Of a DNA stretch of 64,000 nucleotides, positions 56,475-64,000 are shown in pieces. Within the stretch, counting starts at the first letter, position 1, and each line of letters starts with the position of its first letter. This DNA is from Ligustrum vulgare. Lineage: Eukaryota; Streptophyta; Magnoliopsida; Lamiales; Oleaceae. The notes beneath the pieces are model-generated. The model had not been told where the DNA came from. It ran no database searches and saw only the letters and a list, made by a program, of their open reading frames with translations. A program made the position numbers and the translations under genes. Where the stretch lies: contig OY743190.1 of the NCBI GenBank assembly GCA_963555705.1, forward strand, positions 22,699,491 through 22,763,490, given 5' to 3'.

Positions 56475-57575
56475 GTTAGAGTATTTTCAATATACTCTTT
56501 CAATATACTCTTTACATTTAAAAAGTATATCCTACATAGTAGAGATTGTTGAGACCAAGCCCAAAAATGATTGCAGTAATCCGTCAGCGAAGGCCCAATG
56601 GACCTCGGCCCATGGCTAAAACTTAGGATGTCTTCTTGAGTCAATTGTCGAGGTGGGACAACACATGAACTTCTTTAGTCGAACTGGTTTATGACTATCC
56701 GAGGTGTTTTATGTTTAGACAGAGGGCCTCCTTAATAACAGCTCAAATGAGTGATGAGACAACGGATGGAGTCAAAGATGTGACACCGCATTTAACAAAA
56801 AGTGACAGGCGTCCATCCCCTACCAAACGTAGCAATGATTACTGTCAAAAAGTAAGATCCACTTCTCCAATAAATACACGTGTAAAGTCCGCAACGTGTC
56901 ACGATCCAAAACAACGAATTCCTCTATAAATAGAGCACTCCTCCCGCTTTGTAAGGGGTTAACAATTTCATACTCTTAACTAAATATTTCATTCTCACTC
57001 AATTTTCTTTATTTTACACACTTATACTTCCTGCACCAAACTTATATTTGTTTGAAATGAGCACTAACTTTGGCATCGGAGTGGAAATGGGAGCTACCTT
57101 GACCCCCTTTGCAAACTGATCGTTTGTTACAGTGCACAGGAGATCCTCGTGTTCAAGAGGGAGGAGCTGAGACGCGTTAGTTAAAGGGCCAACCTAATTT
57201 TGTGGTCAACAGAGATTATTTTTAAATTTAAATAGTAAAATTTTTACAAACTCCAACAAACTCTTTATTTTTTGTTCTTTATTTTACTTTTTCATAAAAA
57301 AATTATTGCCTTTCTTTATTTTTAGTTAATATTTATTTTTTTAAAAGTGAATGACCAATGATATCAAATATGTAATAAAGAAAGTTAATATAGGAACATT
57401 GAAAATTGAAACTTTTTGAATGCATTTAATAATAGAGGGTGTGTTTGGCTCTCCAAATTCTCTAAATTAAAACGTTAAAGTAAAAAGTCTATTGGAGTGA
57501 AATTTTGAAGAACGACTCTTCAAAATAAAGAGCATTTTAAGTTTAGAGTATATTGAAGATGTTCTTAGGATGTTA
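56475..57575. mobile_element. MITE split by a solo LTR
   Basis: The left part (AGAGTATTTTCAATATACTC, 56482) and the right part (GAGTATATTGAAGATGTTCT, 57545) are roughly complementary. The sequence on either side of the nested LTR joins smoothly across the GAGAT duplication. A further GTGTGTTTGGCTCTCC repeat start is at 57440. Boundaries are approximate. Confidence 0.4.
56547..57211 (+). mobile_element. Solo LTR, 665 bp, GAGAT target duplication
   Basis: It runs from TGTTGAGACCAAGCCC to TTTTGTGGTCAACA, with short inverted ends, and GAGAT on both sides (56542-56546, 57212-57216). It has TATA-like CTCTATAAATAGAGC at 56920-56934 and an oligo-T/C-rich leader, as in a promoter-bearing LTR. The orientation is inferred from the TATA box. 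The 72-residue frame at 56711 is not supported as a gene. Confidence 0.87.
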
Positions 57576-57713
57576 CATTTGCCCCCTTTGTTTTTTTTTA
57601 ATGTATGCTCTTAATATGGTTCTATATTCAGAGCATTTCCTTTTCTTGGAATTTCTAATATTTGCGGTAATTAAAATGCTGCAATCCTTTGTGGGACGTG
57701 AAACTGCTAATGC
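57217..57713. other. AT-rich spacer
   Basis: It holds the right half of the MITE described above and its flank. No gene is seen. Confidence 0.4.
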
Positions 57714-58459
57714 TGTTGGGAAATAAATTAGATATGCCAACACAAGTAGAAATATAAAATATTTTTCTTTATATCGTGTGATCAAAATAAAAATTCTACA
57801 ACTCAAACAAATCAATCTATAAGCAATAAATTATCGAATAATAAAGTAACAATGCGATAATATCAACAATTATTTAAAGTCGTAAAACTCTCCAATGTAA
57901 GGAAAAATTGATGGGAAAAACAGACAATTCCACTATCAACAAATAATATAAGTACAATGTTTTTTTCCTAAATTTTTGCACTAAATCAAGAGATAATCCA
58001 ATATACACCTTCAAAAAATAATCTTGACAACCACAATATTCATCATTTAATAACAAATGGAACCTACCAATAATAAAAGAGAGATCAAATAGTACCTAAT
58101 CTTTTCAATATAAAATTTTGAGAAAACCAAACCTTGAAGTAGATGAACCCACAAAAATATTCAATACTTTCTTCTCCAAGATAACATACAAGAGACACCT
58201 CTCACTTCATATTTTTCTTCATAGCGGTATATGTATGTATAATTTTGAGCAAGAAAGCAAAACAAAAGGCAAAGTCCTTTTTATCCCAATTTCATCTTCT
58301 GCGTGATTTCTTCTCAGAAAGAGAAATCTGCATCCAATTACTTCAGTTAGGTGATAGGTAATGAGTAATTGCACTAATGGTCCTCCAAGTTCCTTTTTGA
58401 AATCAAATAAGGTTCGGACCATTTAAATAATTTTGGACTGGACCCATACAAGTCTAACA
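57714..58459 (-). repeat. 3' LTR of a third Ty1/copia element
   Basis: 746 bp on the plus strand from TGTTGGGAAATAAATT to AAGTCTAACA. The next bases, ATCTCCCTCCAGACC, are the complement of a polypurine tract, so the element reads on the minus strand and this is its 3' LTR. The pentamer AATGC precedes it; its partner would lie beyond the right edge. Confidence 0.75.
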
Positions 58460-59943
58460 ATCTCCCTCCAGACCATGAGGGAGGTACACCCTAGACTCTA
58501 GTCACTTGAAGTCTATCTCGACCTGCTCGGTACAAAAACTCTTGCTTGGTAATAACCCTGGTCAACATATTAACAATATTCTTATAAGTGTGAATCTTTT
58601 CCATCTATATCAATTTTTCATCAATTGTTTTACGAATCCAATGATACCTCACATCAATGTGTTTCGTACGAAAATGGTAAGTAGAATTCTTACTTAACTC
58701 AACATCACTCCGACTGTCACAATAAACGACGTACTCACTTTACTTCACATTGAGCTCCTCAAGAAACTTTTTCACCTATACCATGTTTTCATTAATTCGA
58801 TAACTGCAACATTCTCAACCTTAGTAGTAGATAAAGCCACACATATTGTAATCTTGAATGCCAAGAAAACCCTCTCCCTGAAAAATTAAACAAGTACCCA
58901 GATGTAGATTTTCTGCTATAAAAGTTTTTTGCCATATCTGCATCTCTATACGCTGTCAAACCAGTTGAGCTCCCCCATAATCTAAAAATAAAGTAGAATT
59001 TCCTATGAGATATTGCATAATCCATTTTATTGCTTCACATTGATCTTTGCCCGAATTAGACAGAAATATGCTTACCATGTCAACTGCATCTGAAATATCT
59101 GGACGAGTACATACCATTATATACATCAAACTACCAACTACTAAATAATATGATACTACTTCCATATTTTTCTTCTCTTCACTAGTTAAAGGACAAGAGT
59201 TGTTGATAAGTTTGGGATACCTCCAAAAGGTGATGAGCCCAAAAAGGTGAGCTAACTTATTTGGCTCATTTCATGCCAAATATTTCAAATACCCATTCAA
59301 TATACTTTTCTCGTGATAACCAAAACCTTTTAGATTTTCTGTCCTGAATTATCTCCATGCCCAACATTTATTTAGCCGGTCTCAAATCTTTCATATCAAA
59401 TGACTTATGCAATGTTTCCTTCTATTTCTTGATCAACACTACATCTTGGTCAACTATAAACATATCATCAACATAAAGCATTAAAAATAATAAACTTGTC
59501 ACCTAAAAAATATTTGATATAAACACATGAATCTATAGCCGTCCTTGTGTGTCCCTGACTTGTTATAAAAGCATCAAACTTTTATACAACCGTCTTAGTG
59601 CTTGCTTGAGCCTATACAAACTCTTCTTCAATTTGCACACAACGTGTTCTTTCCTATTATTTAGCCGGTCTCAAATCTTTCATATCAAATGACTTATGCA
59701 AGGTTTCCTTCTATTTCTTGATCAACCCTACATCTTGGTCAACTATAAGCATATCATCAACATAAAGCATTAAAAATAATAAACTTGTCACCTAAAAAAT
59801 ATTTGATATAAACACAAGAATCTATAGCCGTCCTTGTGCGTCCCTGACTTGTTATAAAAGCATCAAACTTTTATACAACTATCTTAGTGCTTGCTTCAGC
59901 CTATACAAACTCTTCTTCAATTTGCATACAATGTGTTCTTTCC
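58460..59943 (-). pseudogene. Copia reverse transcriptase/RNase H remnant with duplicated active-site segment
   Basis: Minus-strand fragments are LVVGSLMYIMVCTRPDISDA (59080-59145), CEAIKWIMQYLIGNSTLFLD, GLTAYRDADMAKNFYSRKST and SGYLFNFSGRGFSWHS (58860-58960), a clear copia RNase H region. Upstream, LYVDDMFIVDQDV carries the YVDD reverse transcriptase motif. That segment is present twice, about 59371-59655 and 59660-59943, at a 289-bp offset. Stops and frame changes are frequent. The gypsy element at 59944 cuts it after TTCTTTCC, so the remaining 5' part of this element must lie beyond the window. Confidence 0.8.
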
Positions 59944-60628
59944 TGTTGATCGGGCTATTTTCCGGGATTGTTAGAATGGACCTATGAAAGGAGCGCACCA
60001 GGTCGGCCCATCTCGATAAACAGGTTGGCCTTATATCCCGGGCTTTGTCAATCTCGGCCAGCTAGCTTATCTTCTATAGGTTTTCTCATGCCGGGATGTA
60101 TGCTCGGCCTTATGACCGTTCCAGCCCAGAAATGCCCGACCTAGTCAAGTCCTGCGTCCATAGTGGGAAGCATGCCCGGTCTAGCCCGGCCACTTCGGGA
60201 TTCCAGGTGTTCACCGTTTATGGGCTTTATCAATGGGCCACCTTCTTGGGCCCTCGGAATAAAACATAACCTTTAATGAATCATCCTAAAAAAGAGGAAG
60301 TACAATTCTTATAAGATTAGAACTCCTCCTAAAAGGTAAATTTATAGCAAAAAGGACTCCTTCCTTAAATAAATGAAGTTATGGGCTTTTTCAGTCCTAT
60401 AAATACAGCTTCTTTAATCACATATATTCATTCACAATTCTTTACATATATTCTAGTGATATATTCTCTCTATCTTTTTCAGAAAACTAATTCTCACATC
60501 GGAGGGGCGACGGGGAGAATCCTCCTCGCCTTTTTTGCAGGTCATCCAAGGCGAGTTCATTGATCTTTTCCAGCAATCAAATATCATTAGATCCTGCCAC
60601 GTCAAGGTTAGGATTTTTGACAGCATCA
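59944..60628 (+). repeat. 5' LTR of the Tat-type gypsy element
   Basis: It runs from TGTTGATCGGGC to GACAGCATCA. It has a TATA-like CCTATAAATACAG at 60397-60409 and a GATGACCTGCAAAAAA-type GC-rich block near its end (CGGAGGGGCGACGGGG at 60499). The same block occurs in the solo LTR at 34533-35121. The left part is rich in GGCC/CGGGC motifs. Confidence 0.8.
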
Positions 60629-60630
60629 AT

Positions 60631-60648
60631 TGGCGCCGTCTGTGGGAA
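60631..60648 (+). promoter_or_regulatory. Primer-binding site of the gypsy element
   Basis: TGGCGCCGTCTGTGGGAA, two bases after the LTR, is the primer site common to many plant Tat-type gypsy elements (not the tRNA-Met type used by the TRIM and copia elements here). Confidence 0.85.
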
Positions 60649-60663
60649 GAGATACAATCAGCC

Positions 60664-61372
60664 ATGGTTAATAGACGTTAAGCCCGTCCCTCCGCATCCA
60701 CTGGTCAATCCCTTCCGGCCAACACTTCGGCTGAAGATGATAATCCTCCTCCTCTTGAAGATGTTGGGGAAGAACAAAACCCAGAGGCTACTCCAGACAA
60801 TGAACCTGTTAGTAGGGAAGATTTCAACGAGCTTCAGTAGCACCTTCGCGAACTTCGTCAGGCCCTTCAACAACAGAACAATCATCAAGCGCAACCTGGC
60901 CCGAACACTCTAGGCACAATTCCCAGGGAAGATCTCCAGCTAGCTAATCCTATGGCTGTCAACTCCCCGGGGATTAGGGCTGCCCATCCCATGACAGAAG
61001 GGTCTGTTAAGAATCATTCAGGAAGGAATTGCTAATGGAATACGACAGAACACGGAGGGTCGGACGTCATTCGTAAGAAGAACCCCCTTTACTCCTGAAA
61101 TAACATCCTTTTCCTTGCCAGACCGATTTAAATATCCTCGGATAAAGGAATACGATGGAACAACAGATCCAAACAACCACTTGAATACTTACACTGATGT
61201 CATTGACATGGAGAATGCTCCCGATCAGATTCTGTGTAAGGCCTTCCCGCAAACATTGACAAATTCAGCTCGAGACTGGTTTTCCACGATACCTCCAGGG
61301 TCAATCTCTTCCTTCACAGATCTTACTGAGAAGTTCACTGCTTTCTTTGCAAGTAGCAAAAGAATCAAGAAA
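60664..61372 (+). pseudogene. Gypsy gag remnant
   Basis: The ATG at 60664 reads MVNRR then a stop, ARPSASTGQSLPANTSAEDD, and further a stop in NELQ*HLRELRQALQQQNNH. A frame change near 60990 leads to QEGIANGIRQNTEGRTSFVR and LPDRFKYPRIKEYDGTTDPN, then QTLTNSARDWFSTIPPGSIS and the LTEKFTAFFASSKRIKKD end. The SARDWF and DLTEKF pieces are typical retrotransposon gag (capsid) signatures. The rest of gag, including the zinc knuckle, is missing. Confidence 0.82.
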
Positions 61373-62689
61373 GACCACATTGCTGACCTTGAGGACATAT
61401 TCAGTACACTTAGAAAACATCGGATGAAACTGAACCCTGCAAAGTGCGCCTTCGGAGTGGGGTCAGGAAAGCTCTTGGGATTCATGATCACTCAGAGAGG
61501 TATTGAAGCTAATCCAGATAAAATTTTAGCCCTAGCATCAATGAGACCTCCCCGAAACATCAGGGAAGTGCAGAAGTTGACAGGAACAGTAGCAACATTA
61601 GGTAGATTTATGTCAAGGGCAGCGGACAAATGTTTTCCCTTCTTCAAAACTCTTTGAGGAAACAAAGACTTCAGATGGGACGAGGAATGCGAGGTCTCCT
61701 TCAGGAAGTTGAAAGAATACTTGGGTACACCTCCGATACCGTTAAAGCTGAATCCAGGGGACAATCTGTTCTTGTATCTAACGGTGTCTGATCATGCTAT
61801 GAGCGCCGTTTTGGTTAAAGAGGAAGAGAAGACTCAAAAACCTATATATTACGTCAGTAAGATGATGTTGGAAGCAGAAAGCCAATATACATTGGCAGAG
61901 CAGCTCGCACTTGCCCTGGTTACAGCAGCGAGAAAGTCAAGACCATACTTTCAAGCCCATGCCATAATTGTCCTCCCAAATCAGCCCTTGAAGCAAATCT
62001 TGCAAAAACCAGATGTATCCGGTCGTCTACTCAAGTGGTCAATCGAGCTCGGAGAGTATGACATCGAGTTCAAAACTCGACCTTCCATCAAAGCACAAGT
62101 CTTGGCCGACTTTGTCGCCGAACTCACACCAAAACCTCGGGGACCAACAGGTCATGACCGGGAAGAGGCCACATGGACCTTGCAAGTGGATGGAGCATCG
62201 AATGCTTTGGGCTCGGGGGCCGGAATCATATTAAAGAAAGATGATGGCACAATGAAAATTCAATGTGTAATACGGTTTGACTTCCCAGCAACCAATAATG
62301 ATGCAGAGTATGAGGCCGTAATTGCTGGACTTCAAGCAGCCCAAAATCTAGGGGTCGAGCATGTCAAGGTTCAGAGTGATTCAAAATTGGTGGTAGAACA
62401 GGTAAACGGCACTTTTGAAGCAAAAGATGAGAAAATGTCATCTTATAGGATGATGGTCTTAGACTTGCAAAGAAAGTTCAAGTCTTGCTGCATAGACAAA
62501 ATTCCGAGATCCTCCAATCACAAAGTAGATGCTTTGTCAAGACTTACTTCTTCCAATCTAGACCACTTGGAAAGGACTGTGTTCGTACGAACTCTTCATG
62601 AGCTTAGTATCATACAACAACCCGAGGTCATGGATATTTCAGATCAAGAGCCTAGTTGGATGGATCTAATAATTGAATATCTAACATAA
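61373..62689 (+). pseudogene. Gypsy pol: reverse transcriptase end, RNase H and second RNase H
   Basis: The gag frame runs straight into the reverse transcriptase thumb (HRMKLNPAKCAFGVGSGKLL, then GIEANPDKILAL), so protease and the palm with its YxDD motif are deleted. A TGA at 61656-61658 follows FPFFKTL. RNase H then shows FLYLTVSDHAMSAVL and the end KTRPSIKAQVLADFVAEL. A second, archaeal-like RNase H follows: TLQVDGASNALGSGAGIIL, NNDAEYEAVIAGLQAAQNLG, VQSDSKLVVEQV, KVDALSRL. The catalytic Asp and Glu positions of this second domain look intact. It has open reading to 62689 but no start of its own. Confidence 0.85.
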
Positions 62690-62829
62690 GGAAAGTTTCC
62701 AGATGACAGAGTAGAGGCCAGAAGAATCAAAGTAAGAGCCCCGAGATACACCTTGCTACAAAATACCTTGTTCCGCCGAAGCTTCATACTTCCTTATCTG
62801 CGATGCCTAACTCCAAAAGAACCAGCCCT

Positions 62830-63885
62830 TGCTATGGCCGAGGTTCATGAAGGAATTTGTGGAGGACACCAGGGAGCAAGAGCTCTAGTAATGAAATTGA
62901 TAAGATAGGGGTACTATTGGCCGAATATGAAGAAAGACACACTTAATTATGTGAAGGCCTGTGACAAGTGCCAAAGATTCGCAGCCCGATTACATCAACC
63001 CGAGGAAGAAGTATCCTCCATTTTGTGTCCATATCCTTTCGCTCAATGGGGAATTGACATACTTGGACCTTTCCCCATAGCCCGGGGTCAGGTCAAGTTC
63101 TTGGCAGTTGCTGTGGAATACTTCACTAGGTGGGTGGAAGCCGAACCACTAGCCTTGATCACAGAACAAAAGTTGAAAGCATTTGTGTGGAAATCAATAG
63201 TTTGCCGTTTTAGTCTTCCTAAGACATTAATAACAGATAATGGGCGTAAATTTGAGTGCCAAGCCTTCAAGCAATTCTGCAAGAACCTGGGAATAGAACA
63301 CAGGTTGACCTCCGTTTCGCACCCCCAGAGTAATGGGTTAGCTGAGGTTACAAACAGGCTCATCTTACGAGACTTGAAGACTCGCCTTGGCAGTGACAAG
63401 GGAGATTGGCCCGATCTCTACCTGAAGTACTTTGGACCAATCGAACCACGTTCAAAACAGAGACGGGGGAAACCCCGTTCATGCTTTCCTTCGGGATGGA
63501 AGCCGCTGTCCCCGTAGAAGTAACAATTTTGAGCTTCCGTGCTATGACCGCATGGTCGCCCGACCACATCGAAGGACAGAAAGAAATTCTGGATCTTCTA
63601 GAAGAAGTCAGGGAGAATGCATCATTAAGAATAGCGGCATACCAACAGGTCATGTCTAAGAAGTTCAATATCCGCGTAAAGAAGAGGGAATTCAGAATGG
63701 GAGATCTTGTCCTTCGTCCCAGTGAGGCTGCCGATCATCAACCAGGGAAACTTGGGCCTATTTGGGAAGGACCTTATGAAGTCATCCGAAAGGTGGGCAA
63801 GGGCTCATACAGCCTCCGCACAATGGACTCAAAACCTCTTCCTCGGCCATGGAATGTGGAGAACTTGAAGCCATACTACAAGTAA
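62830..63885 (+). pseudogene. Gypsy integrase with frameshift
   Basis: The H2C2 finger is visible (EGICGGHQGARALVMKL, a stop after R, then YYWPNMKKDTLNYVKACDKC). The core has WGIDILGPFP (Asp), LITDNGRKFECQAFKQFCKN (Asp) and NGLAEVTNRLILRDLK (Glu), so the DDE set is present. Near 63415-63425 a one-base frame change moves from GDWPDLYLKYF to LPEVLWTNRTTFKTETGETP. The C-terminal part ends KLGPIWEGPYEVIRKVGKGS and PRPWNVENLKPYYK, stop at 63885. The stop in the finger and the frameshift prevent full-length protein. Confidence 0.87.
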
Positions 63886-64000
63886 TCATATCTCTGTTGA
63901 TATCAAGTCATTTAGTCTTAGTAAGGTTGGGCCTGGCGCCCATTTTTATTTTTACTTTCGGACTTGTACGTCCATCAGTGAATATTATGGTCGGGCTTGC

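Larger units (their letters stand above)
59944..64000 (+). mobile_element. Tat-type Ty3/gypsy retrotransposon, running off the right edge
   Basis: It starts with a 685-bp 5' LTR (59944-60628), then a primer site, gag, a deleted pol with RNase H and a second RNase H-like domain, and integrase ending at 63885. It is inserted into the copia remnant. TTTCC (59939-59943) is the likely left target duplication. The second RNase H after the first is a mark of the Tat lineage. Stops, frameshifts and a large internal deletion make it non-autonomous. From 63886 to 64000 only the non-coding region before the 3' LTR is seen. Confidence 0.88.

Noticed and set aside
56369..56644. 91-codon minus-strand frame
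   Set aside because: It spans the U-box 3'-flank fragment, a MITE and the edge of the solo LTR, so it cannot be one gene.

Overview
This window is AT-rich nuclear DNA of a flowering plant, most likely a eudicot. The evidence is plant Ty1/copia and Ty3/gypsy retrotransposons with tRNA-Met-type primer sites, a Tat-type gypsy element with a second RNase H, Helitrons, hAT, Mutator and Stowaway elements, and one plant-type U-box/ARM gene. I cannot name the species. The window is gene-poor. The only host gene that looks intact is a PUB30/PUB31-type U-box E3 ubiquitin ligase at 51357-52697 (+). A broken pectin-methylesterase-inhibitor-like gene lies just downstream at about 53.7-54.2 kb.

Layout. 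1-3.4 kb: tail of a decayed gypsy element, then a small hAT element (3431-3724). 6.5-11.9 kb: a decayed copia element (+), with a complete miniature LTR element (TRIM, 8410-9112, minus) inserted in its integrase. 12.2-13.6 kb: a non-autonomous Helitron. 13952-20096: a full-length but defective copia element (minus) with two 457-bp LTRs and a TCAAG target duplication. 20.2 kb: a SINE with a 12-bp target duplication. 20783-25229: a gypsy-type non-autonomous element containing a 1.6-kb solo LTR. 26-28.5 kb: Stowaway-like and other MITEs. 30-39.4 kb: Helitrons in both orientations, a 1-kb hAT element, a gypsy solo LTR and a 1.5-kb tandem duplication. 40.2-46.4 kb: a small hAT element, then a 4.3-kb Mutator-like (MULE/FAR1-type) element flanked by an exact 509-bp direct duplication. 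47-50.5 kb: two Helitron-like units. 50.8-56.5 kb: the U-box gene, the broken PMEI-like gene, a hAT element, a long-inverted-repeat element and a duplicated fragment of the U-box 3' region. 56.5-57.6 kb: a MITE split by a solo LTR. 57.7-59.9 kb: the 3' LTR and reverse transcriptase remnant of a third copia element (minus), interrupted at 59944 by a Tat-type gypsy element (+) that runs off the right edge.

The most unusual structure is the MULE at 41517-45862. Each end carries three short GC-rich hairpins in mirrored order, its 5' side holds a two-level tandem array (about 122/244 bp), and its transposase is broken by one homopolymer frameshift and one TGA. It sits exactly between two 509-bp, nearly identical direct repeats, where MULEs normally leave 8-11 bp. 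Host genes here form no operon or pathway. The genes that work together are transposon genes, and all are damaged. Boundaries given with target-site duplications were read directly from the sequence. Family names rest on recognised motifs, not on any database search.
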